Origin: Frateuria hangzhouensis
Lineage (GTDB): Bacteria; Pseudomonadota; Gammaproteobacteria; Xanthomonadales; Rhodanobacteraceae
Reading direction: 5' to 3'
Assembly: GCF_026410505.1 (NCBI RefSeq)
Contig: NZ_JAPMIU010000004.1
Location: 1-64,000, forward strand
Length of the DNA: 64,000 nucleotides
The notes under the pieces were generated by a model that did no database searches, had not been told where the DNA came from, and saw only the letters and a list, made by a program, of their open reading frames with translations. This document shows, piece by piece, positions 8,874 through 16,278 of this stretch. Position 1 is the stretch's first letter. Each line of letters starts with the position of its first letter. The position numbers and the translations under genes were made by a program.

Positions 8874-10691
8874 ATGCACACGACCGTGGAGCACGAGCTG
8901 GAGGCGGCGTCCCTGGACGAGGACAGCGTTTCGGTCACCAGTGTGTGCCCGGCCTCTGCGGCGGACGAGTACGCCGTGCCGGGTTTCGATGCGGTCGCGC
9001 ACCTGGCGGCCGCCTCGCTCGACGTGGCGATGGTTTCGCTGGTGCTCGACAGCGGCGGCGCCTATTGGTACAGCCGCGACCCCGACAGCCGCCGCCCGCA
9101 CGCACTGCATCCGCTGTACCTGGAAGCGGCGCGCCGCGGTGCCGGCCAGGTGCTGCCGGACATCGCCGCCGACGCGCGCTACCGCGACACCCCGCCTCTG
9201 ACCGGGCCGTTGCCGGCCGCGTTGCGCTTCTTCGCCTGCGAACCGGTGTTCACGCTCAACGGGCGCCATGTCGGTGCGCTGTGCGTGATGGACCATGCGC
9301 CGCGCGCGGGCCTGGACGAGGCCGGGCGCGAGGCCTTGCGCAATGCCGCGCGGCTGGCCGGCGCCGGCGTGGTGCTGGGCGGCTACCTGGGCCGCACCGA
9401 TCCGGTCACCCAGCTGCCACATCGCAGCGCGTTCTTCGAGGACCTGCGCGCGCGCCACAAGAACGGTGCGCAGCAGGCCAGGCTGATCGCCATCGAGGTG
9501 GCGCCGGTGGAGCGCTTCAACGCGTTCGTGCGCGCGATGGGCTTTCCCTACGCCGACGAGCTGATGCGTGCGGTGGCCGCGCGCGTGCAGACATGGATGC
9601 CGCTGGACACCCATCTCTACCAGGTCGGCGCCACCCGTTTCGCCGCGGTGCTGCCGGAGGCCGACCGGCCGCTGGACGACTGCCAGCTGGACGACCTGGT
9701 GAGCCGCCTGCGCGCGCCGTTCGACTGCCTGGACATCCCGCTCACGCTGCAGCCGGGCGTGGGCCTGCTCGACCTGGACGTGCGTCGGCTCGACGGCACC
9801 GATCCGCTGCGGCAGGTGATGAGCGCCTCGCACGCGGCGCAGCGCCACCCGCGCGGCTGGGCGCTGTACGAGCGCAGCCAGGACGAGCGCCACCGGCAGG
9901 AGTTTTTCCTGGTCACCGAACTGGCCGCCGCGCTGACCGAGCGCACCGAGCTGTACCTGCAGTACCAGCCGCGCGTGCGGCTCAGCGACGGCCATTGCGT
10001 GGCGATGGAAGCGCTCGCGCGCTGGCGCCATCCGACCCTGGGCGAGGTGGCGCCGGGCCAATTCGTGCCGCTGGCCGAGCGCGCCGGCCTGATGCGCGCG
10101 CTCACCGGCTGGGTGCTCGACCGCGGCGTGGCGCAACTGGCCGCCTGGCGCCGCGAGGGCTACGACATCGGCCTGTCGATCAACATCTCCAACGCCGATT
10201 TCGACGCGGACCTGGTCACCCGCCTGCAGGCGGTGTCCAGCCGCCATGGGGTGGATCCGCGCGCGCTGGAGCTGGAATTCACCGAGAGCACGCTGCTGGC
10301 GCACAACGACGCCACCAGCCGCCACCTGGCGGCGGTGCGCGAGCTGGGCGCGGGCATCGCCATCGACGACTTCGGCACCGGCTACAGCAACCTGGCCTCG
10401 CTCAGGCAGATGCCGGCGACCTGCCTGAAGATCGACCAGTCGTTCGTGCGCGCGATGGATGCCAGCCCGCACGATGCGGCAATCGTGCGATCGACCGCGG
10501 CGCTGGCGCACGATCTGGGCTTCCGCGTGGTGGTCGAGGGCGTGGAGAACCGCCGCATCTACGACATCGTGCACCGGATGGCCTGCGACGAAGTGCAAGG
10601 CTTCCACGTCTCGCGTCCGCTGCCGGCCGCCGCGGTGCCGGCCTGGCTCGACCGCGCGGCGGACGGATACCACGGCGGGAGCGGTGGATGA
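8874..10691 (+). CDS. GAF / degenerate GGDEF / EAL cyclic-di-GMP protein
   Basis: This 605-residue protein lacks membrane helices. A GAF-like sensor fills about residues 40-165. A GGDEF domain follows, starting at DPVTQLPHR, but its signature is GATRF at 252-256 instead of GG(D/E)EF, so it should not make c-di-GMP. The EAL domain looks intact: EAL at 379-381, a later ELEFTES, the metal-binding DDFGTGYSNL, KIDQSFV, VVEGVEN and QGFHVS. The likely activity is c-di-GMP phosphodiesterase, modulated by the GAF and the dead cyclase domain. The ATG at 8874 has an AGGGGAG ribosome site. The last codon overlaps the hemerythrin-like gene by ATGA, so translation is coupled and a functional link is likely. 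Confidence 0.92.
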   Translation: MHTTVEHELEAASLDEDSVSVTSVCPASAADEYAVPGFDAVAHLAAASLDVAMVSLVLDSGGAYWYSRDPDSRRPHALHPLYLEAARRGAGQVLPDIAADARYRDTPPLTGPLPAALRFFACEPVFTLNGRHVGALCVMDHAPRAGLDEAGREALRNAARLAGAGVVLGGYLGRTDPVTQLPHRSAFFEDLRARHKNGAQQARLIAIEVAPVERFNAFVRAMGFPYADELMRAVAARVQTWMPLDTHLYQVGATRFAAVLPEADRPLDDCQLDDLVSRLRAPFDCLDIPLTLQPGVGLLDLDVRRLDGTDPLRQVMSASHAAQRHPRGWALYERSQDERHRQEFFLVTELAAALTERTELYLQYQPRVRLSDGHCVAMEALARWRHPTLGEVAPGQFVPLAERAGLMRALTGWVLDRGVAQLAAWRREGYDIGLSINISNADFDADLVTRLQAVSSRHGVDPRALELEFTESTLLAHNDATSRHLAAVRELGAGIAIDDFGTGYSNLASLRQMPATCLKIDQSFVRAMDASPHDAAIVRSTAALAHDLGFRVVVEGVENRRIYDIVHRMACDEVQGFHVSRPLPAAAVPAWLDRAADGYHGGSGG

Positions 10692-11086
10692 GGTTGACCG
10701 ATATCCTGCGCGACCAGCATGCGCAGCTGCACGTCCTGCTTGATGACCTGCAACGCCTGGGCGTGGCCGGCCCGGAGGGTCGCGATCGCCTGCAGAAGGC
10801 ACGGCAGGCGATGCTTTCGCATTTGAGCCTGGAGGACCACCGGCTCTATCCGGCCCTGCATGCCAATCCGGCCACCGTCGGCCTGGCACGTCAGTACGCT
10901 GTCGAGATGGAGCAACTGACGCCCGCGCTGGTGGCCTTCTTCGACACCTACCACGACGGCAGCGTCGACCCGCAAGCGTTCTCGCGCAGCCTGGCGCAGT
11001 TGCAGGCGGTGCTGCGGCAGCGCATCGGTCGCGAGGAAGGGCGCTTGTATCCAGCCTACGAGGCGCATTGCGAAAGACTGGATTGA
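10688..11086 (+). CDS. Hemerythrin-like HHE-domain protein
   Basis: This small 132-residue four-helix protein has the HHE cation-binding pattern: His10 in DQHAQLHVLL, then HLSLEDHRLYPAL around residues 44-56, and EEGRLYPAYEAH near the C-terminus. Such proteins bind a di-iron site and can sense or carry oxygen or nitric oxide, or act in iron storage. Its ATG overlaps the stop of the EAL-domain gene (ATGA), so the two are made together. I infer that it reports oxygen, NO or redox state to the phosphodiesterase, or is itself controlled by it. No signal peptide is seen. Confidence 0.82.
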   Translation: MRLTDILRDQHAQLHVLLDDLQRLGVAGPEGRDRLQKARQAMLSHLSLEDHRLYPALHANPATVGLARQYAVEMEQLTPALVAFFDTYHDGSVDPQAFSRSLAQLQAVLRQRIGREEGRLYPAYEAHCERLD

Positions 11087-11093
11087 GGCTTTC

Positions 11094-11159
11094 CTGTGGG
11101 AGCGCACCCTGTGCGTGACCGGGATGCGTGGCGGTCGCGCACAGGGTGCGCTCCTACAG
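11094..11159. repeat. GTAGGAGCGCACCC palindrome
   Basis: Arms lie at 11094-11120 (ctgtgggagcgcaccctgtg...) and 11132-11159 (...cagggtgcgctcctacag). It lies between the convergent hemerythrin-like and DUF421 genes and could end both transcripts, though no T-tract follows. Confidence 0.85.
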
Positions 11160-11172
11160 AAACCCTGCCCGC

Positions 11173-11643
11173 TCAGTCGGGCTTGGACGCTCTCAACACA
11201 CTGATCTTGCCGTTGGCCTCCAGCCGCACCTCGGCCACGTCGCCCACCTCGCGCAGGCCCTTCTCGCGCAGCACGCGGCGAAACGCTTCCTCGGACATGT
11301 CGTGCTTGCGCAACGCGCCGTCGATCACCCGGCCGTCGCGCACCAACAGGCTTGCGTGGCCCTCGACCAGCCGGTCCAAACGCGGCCAGCGCGCGCAGGC
11401 CCAGGCGATGCCCTTGTCCAGCAGGAAGATCGCCAGCACGCCGATGATCGCCGCCAGCGGCGTCTTGTCGTCGCCGATGATCGCCGTGCGCAGGGTGCCG
11501 CCGACCAGCATCAGCACGACGATGTCGAACGTGGTCATCTCGCCGAACGAACGCTTGCCGAGCAGCCGCAGCAGCACCAGCAGCCCCAGGTAGACGCCGG
11601 CAACGCGCAGCGCGTACACCCACCACGGACTGGAGATGTCCAC
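11173..11643 (-). CDS. DUF421 (YetF-like) membrane protein
   Basis: The function of this family is unknown. The 156-residue protein has three N-terminal hydrophobic segments (about 8-28, 38-55 and 61-80). A soluble domain follows with the DUF421 pattern: LLVRDGRVIDGALRKHDMSEEAF and a final strand EANGKISVL. LLRLLGKRSFGEMTTFDIVV between helices 1 and 2 is characteristic. The start is a GTG at 11643, four bases after the stop of the SDR gene, so the pair is an operon. The known YetF relatives are linked to sporulation and stress in Bacillus; the association with a stress-type SDR is consistent with a general stress role. Confidence 0.85.
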   Translation of the reverse strand: MDISSPWWVYALRVAGVYLGLLVLLRLLGKRSFGEMTTFDIVVLMLVGGTLRTAIIGDDKTPLAAIIGVLAIFLLDKGIAWACARWPRLDRLVEGHASLLVRDGRVIDGALRKHDMSEEAFRRVLREKGLREVGDVAEVRLEANGKISVLRASKPD

Positions 11644-11647
11644 GCGC

Positions 11648-12673
11648 TCAGCCGGTCGAGCCGCCCATGACCGGCAGGATCGCGCCGTTGATGTAGCTCG
11701 AGCAGCTCGGCGCGGCCAGGAATACGTAGGCGGGCGACAGCTCTTCGGGCTGGGCCGGCCGGCCCAGCGGGTTGGACTTGCCGAAGTTGGCCACGCCCTT
11801 GGCCTGCTTGTCGGCCGGGTTGAGCGGCGTCCACACCGGCCCGGGCGCCACCGCGTTGACCCGGATGCCGCGCGACACCAGGTTGCTCGCCAGCGACATG
11901 GTGAAGGCGTGGATCGCGCCCTTGGTGGCCGAGTAGTCGAGCAGGTGCGCGTTGCCGAACAGGCCGGTTTCCGAGCCGGTGTTGATGATCGCGCTGCCCT
12001 TGTGCAGATACGGCAGCGCGGCCCTGGCCATATGGAAGTAGCCGTATATGTTGGTGCGCATGGTCAGGTCGAAGTGTTCCTCGGTGATGTCCTCCAGCGC
12101 GTCGGCGTGTTCCTGGTAGGCGGCGTTGTTGACCAGCACGTCGAGCCGGCCGAACGCGCCCACCGTCTGGCGCACCGCCTTTTCGCAGAACTCCGGGTCG
12201 CGCACGTCGCCGCGGATCAGCAGGCAGCGCTGCCCTTCCTTCTCCACGTGGCGCTTGGTCTCGCGCGCGTCCTGGTCCTCGGACAGGTAGACCACCGCCA
12301 CGTCCGCGCCTTCGCGCGCGAACAGCACCGCCACGGCGCGGCCGATGCCCGAATCGGCGCCGGTGATGATCGTGGCCATGCCTTCGAGCTTGCCGCTGCC
12401 GCGGTAGTCGGGCGCCTCGAACTGCGGGCGCGGATCGAGCCGGGATTCCTGGCCCGGCTTGCGCAGGTGCTGCTCGGGCAGCGGCGGGCGCGGTTTTGGG
12501 CGCGGGCTGGTGGGTGCGGGCTGCTTCTTCGCGGTGTCCTTCTTGCCCGCCGACTTCGATGCCTTGGTCTTCTGCTGGTCCTTCGCGTCGGTCTGCTGCT
12601 GGACGCGCCGCCCCTTGGCGACGGCTCCCTTGCTGCCGGTGGCGCGCGCAGGGGTCTTTTTCGAAGTGGCCAT
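11648..12673 (-). CDS. SDR-family oxidoreductase with Lys/Pro-rich N-terminal tail
   Basis: This NAD(P)-dependent dehydrogenase is similar to general-stress SDRs of the YdaD/YhdG/YghA type. It is 341 residues. The first 90 are a basic, Ala/Lys/Pro-rich tail with many KK and PRPKP stretches. The Rossmann fold starts near residue 97 with TGADSGIGRA, followed by NNAAYQEH and the catalytic Ser and Tyr/Lys in NTGSETGLFG and YSATKGAIHAF. The C-terminus (YINGAILPVMGG) is family typical. The ATG at 12673 has GGGAG ten bases upstream. Most relatives have a 40-50 residue tail, so this one is long. The substrate is unknown. It is followed by the DUF421 gene after four bases. Confidence 0.9.
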   Translation of the reverse strand: MATSKKTPARATGSKGAVAKGRRVQQQTDAKDQQKTKASKSAGKKDTAKKQPAPTSPRPKPRPPLPEQHLRKPGQESRLDPRPQFEAPDYRGSGKLEGMATIITGADSGIGRAVAVLFAREGADVAVVYLSEDQDARETKRHVEKEGQRCLLIRGDVRDPEFCEKAVRQTVGAFGRLDVLVNNAAYQEHADALEDITEEHFDLTMRTNIYGYFHMARAALPYLHKGSAIINTGSETGLFGNAHLLDYSATKGAIHAFTMSLASNLVSRGIRVNAVAPGPVWTPLNPADKQAKGVANFGKSNPLGRPAQPEELSPAYVFLAAPSCSSYINGAILPVMGGSTG

Positions 12674-12786
12674 CGTGCCGCTCCCGTTGTGGCTGGGTAT
12701 GGCCCGCGACGATAGGCAGCCCGTCGTGGCGGACAGGTGAGCGGAGCGTCGGGGTCGACGAGCCCAGCCGCGTTCCCCCGCGAAAA

Positions 12787-12862
12787 CTGCAGAAGCCCAC
12801 TGGCGGGCGATGCTCTTGGGTGCATCGGAATAAGAGCATCGCCCACCAGTGGCCTCCTGCAG
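12787..12862. repeat. CTGCAG..GGGCGATGCTCTT palindrome
   Basis: Arms at 12787-12817 and 12832-12862 pair nearly perfectly (gggcgatgctctt / aagagcatcgccc). This is a member of the GGAGCCCAC family. It sits between the divergent SDR gene and the riboswitch promoter. The rest of 12674-12904 shows nothing else. Confidence 0.85.
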
Positions 12863-12904
12863 GGAGCGCGGACCCTTGGTTGCCATCAAACACGAGATAT
12901 TGGG

Positions 12905-12933
12905 TTGACCGTTGCCATCCGTGCCGATATGTT
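12905..12933 (+). promoter_or_regulatory. Sigma-70 promoter of the riboswitch/nrdA transcript
   Basis: TTGACC (12905-12910), a 17-base spacer and TATGTT (12928-12933) would start transcription at about 12940, just at the 5' edge of the cobalamin aptamer. The position supports the riboswitch call. Confidence 0.7.
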
Positions 12934-12937
12934 GTGC

Positions 12938-13140
12938 CCCGTCGGTGCCCGTCCAGACGCGACTGTCGGTCGGGCTTAAAAGGGAATCCGGTGCGAATCC
13001 GGAACTGCCCCGCAGCGGTAAGCGGAAACGAACGTCCTCACATGCACTGGGCCGCAGCGCCTGGGAAGCGGGGGCAAGTAGGCAGGGATCGAAGATTCGA
13101 TCCCACGTCCGCGAAGTCCGAAGACCTGCCGGCACGCCGG
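12938..13140 (+). ncRNA. Cobalamin (B12) riboswitch
   Basis: The conserved core is readable in order: closing stem cggtgcc (12942) with ggcacgcc (13131), then cttaaaagggaatccggtg, gaatccgg, aactgccccgcagcggtaag, a variable arm, ctgggaagcggg, and the B12 box gaagtccgaagacctgcc at 13113-13130. It lies 250 bases before nrdA in the same direction and right after a promoter. Known cobalamin riboswitches lower expression when adenosylcobalamin binds. Control of a class Ia reductase by this element is known in Streptomyces and is inferred here. Confidence 0.95.
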
Positions 13141-13392
13141 GCCCCACGGGCCGACGGTCGCGTCCCCTGAGACGCGCCCGTCCGACCCTGACGCGGCCCG
13201 GCGCGGGTGACCGCTTCCGCGGGGAGGCGCGTTGCATGCGGGTGTCCTGTGCCTGCGTGATGCGCGTCATTCCGTGGCAAGCGGACCCTCAGGCCCTGCG
13301 CGCGGGAGCAGGCGTTTGAAGTTTTCGGAACCGTCGCGTCGGTGCGCCACTCCTCCGCATCCGGCGCGACGGCTTCCCTTCCGGAGATCCGC
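13141..13392 (+). other. nrdA leader, probable expression platform
   Basis: The 252 bases between aptamer and start codon hold no gene. A strong hairpin can form at 13153-13184 (gacggtcgcgtc ... gacgcgcccgtc) right after the aptamer, without a T-tract. It could be a Rho-linked or pausing terminator, or a competing antiterminator fold. The ribosome site of nrdA is CGGAG at 13382-13386. Confidence 0.45.
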
Positions 13393-15810
13393 ATGGACAC
13401 CCTCGACACCCCTTCCCGCGAAGGCACCGCCACCGCGCCCGACGACGACAGTTTCATCCTGACCCCGCCGCACAACCCCGCGCAGATGCGCGTGACCAAG
13501 CGCAACGGCGCCACCGAAAGCGTGGACGTCAACAAGATCGTGCGCGCGGTGACGCGTACGGCCGACGGCCTGCACGCGGTGGACCCGCTGCGCGTGGCGC
13601 TGAAGACCATCGGCGGCCTCTACGACGGCGCCACCACCGCCGAGCTGGACCAGCTCTCGATCCGCACCGCCGCCGCGCTCACCGCGGAAGAGCCCGAATA
13701 CGGCCAGCTCGCGGCGCGGCTGCTCGGCGGCTTCATCGACAAGGAGGTGCGCGGGCAGGAGATCCAGAGCTTTTCGCAGTCGATCGCGCGCGGTGCCGGA
13801 CTGGGCCTGCTCAACGCGCGGCTGCGTGATTTCGTCGCCGCGCACGCACGCAAGTTGAACGACGCGATCGATCCGCTGGCCACCCGCCGCTTCGAATACT
13901 TCGGCCTGCGCACGGTGTACGACCGTTACCTGCTGCGCCATCCGCAGCAGCGCACGGTGGTGGAGACGCCGCAGTATTTCTTCATGCGCATCGCCTGTGC
14001 GCTGGGCGGCAGCGACGTCGGCGAGACGCTGGAGCTGTACCGCCTGCTCTCGGCGCTGGAGTACATCGCCAGCTCGCCGACGCTGTTCAACGCCGGCACC
14101 GCGCACGAGCAGTTGTCCTCGTGCTTCCTGCTCGATTCCCCGGCCGACTCGCTGGAGGCGATCTACGACAAGTACGCCGACGTGGCCAAACTGTCCAAGT
14201 TCGCCGGCGGCATCGGCCTGTCATTCACCCGCGTGCGCTCGCGCGGCTCGCTGATCCGCGGCACCAACGGCCATTCCAACGGCTTGGTGCCGTGGCTGAA
14301 GACGCTCGACGCCTCGGTCGCGGCGGTGAACCAGGGCGGCAAGCGCAAGGGCGCGGCGTGCGTCTACGTCGAGCCCTGGCATGCCGACGTGGAGGAGTTC
14401 CTGGAGCTGCGCGACAACACCGGCGACGAGGCGCGACGCACGCACAACCTCAACCTCGCCAACTGGATCCCCGACGAGTTCATGCGCCGGGTCGAGGGCG
14501 ACGGCGAGTGGTCGTTGTTCGATCCCAAAGCCGTGCCACATCTAGTCGATCTGTGGGGCGCGGCCTTCGAGCGCGCTTACCGCGACGCCGAAGCGGCGGG
14601 CCTGGCGGCGAAGACGGTGAAGGCGCGCGAGCTCTACGCGCGCATGCTGCGCACGCTGGCGCAGACCGGCAACGGCTGGATGACCTTCAAGGACCGCTGC
14701 AACGCCACCGGCAACCAGACCGCCGAGCCGGGCAACGTCATCCACCTGTCCAACCTGTGCACCGAGATCCTGGAGGTCACCTCCGACGCCGAGACGGCCG
14801 TGTGCAATCTGGGCTCGATCAACCTGGCGCGGCACGTGGCCGACGGCGGCTTCGACTTCGAGAAGCTGGCCGCCACCGTACGCATCGCAGTGCGCCAGCT
14901 CGACCGCGTGATCGACCTCAACTTCTATCCGATCGCCACCGCGCGCGAGGCCAACCGGAAATGGCGGCCGGTGGGACTGGGCGTGATGGGGCTGCAGGAC
15001 GTGCTGTTCCAGCTGCGGCTGCCGTTCGATGCGCCCGAGGCGCTGGCGCTGTCCACGCGGATTGCCGAGGAGATCTATTTCCATGCGCTGGAGCAGTCCT
15101 GCGCGCTGGCCGAACAGTACGGCGCGCATCCGGGTTTCGCGCAGACCCGTGCCGCGCGCGGCGAGCTGCAGTTCGACTATTGGCCACAGGCCGCGCCGCA
15201 CGACGGGGAGCGTTGGAACGCGCTGCGCGAGCGCATCAAGTCCGGCGGCCTGCGCAACTCGCTGCTGATCGCGATCGCGCCCACCGCCACCATCGCCTCG
15301 ATCGCCGGCTGCTACGAATGCATCGAGCCGCAGGTATCGAACCTGTTCAAGCGCGAAACGCTCTCGGGCGATTTCCTGGTGGTCAACCGCTACCTGGTGG
15401 ATGAGCTCAAGACGCTCGGCCTGTGGACGGCCGAAGTACGCGACGCGATCAAGCTGGCCGAGGGATCGATCCAGGGCATCAAGGCCATTCCCGAGCGCCT
15501 GCGGCAGGTCTACCGCACCGTGTGGGAGCTGCCGCAGAAGGCGTTGATCGACCTGGCCGCCGCGCGCGGCGCCTACATCGACCAGAGCCAGTCACTCAAC
15601 CTGTTCATGGAGAACCCGAACATCGGGCAGCTCAGCTCGATGTACATGTACGCGTGGAAGGCCGGGCTCAAGACCACCTACTACCTGCGCTCGCGGCCGG
15701 CGACGAAGATCGCCAAGACCACCGTGGCGGCCTTGCCGGATCAGCAGCAAGCGAGCGCAGCGGTGTTCTGTTCACTGGAGAATCCGGAGTATTGCGAGGC
15801 CTGCCAGTGA
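13393..15810 (+). CDS. nrdA: Ribonucleoside-diphosphate reductase, class Ia alpha subunit
   Basis: This is the large catalytic subunit that reduces ribonucleoside diphosphates to deoxyribonucleotides with the NrdB radical. Of 805 residues, about 30-120 form the ATP-cone that senses ATP/dATP. The redox pair is Cys244 (SSCFLLDS) and Cys471 (AVCNLGSINL). Active-site Asn454, Cys456 and Glu458 lie in SNLCTEI. The C-terminus ends CEACQ, the swinging cysteine pair (801, 804). The ATG at 13393 follows CGGAGATCCGC. It lies downstream of a cobalamin riboswitch, so it is presumably off when B12 is abundant. The KTSC gene follows after 12 bases and nrdB after a repeat-filled gap. Confidence 0.96.
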   Translation: MDTLDTPSREGTATAPDDDSFILTPPHNPAQMRVTKRNGATESVDVNKIVRAVTRTADGLHAVDPLRVALKTIGGLYDGATTAELDQLSIRTAAALTAEEPEYGQLAARLLGGFIDKEVRGQEIQSFSQSIARGAGLGLLNARLRDFVAAHARKLNDAIDPLATRRFEYFGLRTVYDRYLLRHPQQRTVVETPQYFFMRIACALGGSDVGETLELYRLLSALEYIASSPTLFNAGTAHEQLSSCFLLDSPADSLEAIYDKYADVAKLSKFAGGIGLSFTRVRSRGSLIRGTNGHSNGLVPWLKTLDASVAAVNQGGKRKGAACVYVEPWHADVEEFLELRDNTGDEARRTHNLNLANWIPDEFMRRVEGDGEWSLFDPKAVPHLVDLWGAAFERAYRDAEAAGLAAKTVKARELYARMLRTLAQTGNGWMTFKDRCNATGNQTAEPGNVIHLSNLCTEILEVTSDAETAVCNLGSINLARHVADGGFDFEKLAATVRIAVRQLDRVIDLNFYPIATAREANRKWRPVGLGVMGLQDVLFQLRLPFDAPEALALSTRIAEEIYFHALEQSCALAEQYGAHPGFAQTRAARGELQFDYWPQAAPHDGERWNALRERIKSGGLRNSLLIAIAPTATIASIAGCYECIEPQVSNLFKRETLSGDFLVVNRYLVDELKTLGLWTAEVRDAIKLAEGSIQGIKAIPERLRQVYRTVWELPQKALIDLAAARGAYIDQSQSLNLFMENPNIGQLSSMYMYAWKAGLKTTYYLRSRPATKIAKTTVAALPDQQQASAAVFCSLENPEYCEACQ

Positions 15811-15822
15811 AGCGAGGCGCAC

Positions 15823-16053
15823 ATGCAACGCTATGGGAATCTCGAAGGCGACTCGGGCATAGCCGAGTACGAGTTCGCACCCGGTCGGATACTCATTCGA
15901 TTCGTGGGCAAGCCAACCATCTACGAGTACGACGGCATGCATCCTGGTGCCCGGCAAGTACGCGAGATGAAGGCGCGAGCGAAGGAAGGCCGAGGACTCG
16001 CCACCTATATCAGCCAGCGCGTGGGAACCAACTACGCCCACAAGTGGGAGTAA
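15823..16053 (+). CDS. KTSC-domain small protein
   Basis: This 76-residue protein has the KTSC pattern: an initial strand pair (GIAEYEFAPGRILIRFVG), the Tyr-rich YEYDGMHP motif near residue 36, and a GLATYISQRV helix near the end. KTSC domains occur alone or fused to lysyl-tRNA synthetases, and their function is not settled. Here it lies 12 bases after nrdA and before nrdB, on the same strand, so it is almost certainly co-transcribed with the reductase and under the riboswitch. Whether it acts on the reductase, on RNA or on something else cannot be told. Confidence 0.85.
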   Translation: MQRYGNLEGDSGIAEYEFAPGRILIRFVGKPTIYEYDGMHPGARQVREMKARAKEGRGLATYISQRVGTNYAHKWE

Positions 16054-16071
16054 CCGCAAAGCTGGCGCGGG

Positions 16072-16262
16072 CCGCTCCCCTCTCCCGCCGGGAGAGGGGC
16101 TGGGGGTGAGGGTGCGACCCTTGCCACAAACCCGTTCTCCCTGAGCGTAGGCGCGCAGCGCCGAAGTCGAAGGGCCCGCACGCACCCCAATGTCCCCGCA
16201 AGTACCGCACCCTCATCCGCCCCTTCGGGGCACCTTCTCCCGGTGGGAGAAGGAGCTCGCAT
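16072..16262. repeat. Composite facing-pair repeat between the KTSC gene and nrdB
   Basis: Halves at 16072-16110 (ctcccctctcccgccggg...gggtgaggg) and 16210-16257 (ccctcatccgcccc...ccggtgggagaagg) face each other. Between them at about 16128-16172 is a half-unit like that at 3590-3671 (cgttctccctgagcg...gaagtcgaaggg). The gap 16054-16278 contains no other feature. The long hairpin could uncouple nrdB expression from nrdA. Confidence 0.65.
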
Positions 16263-16278
16263 ATCCAAGGCCACCCCC

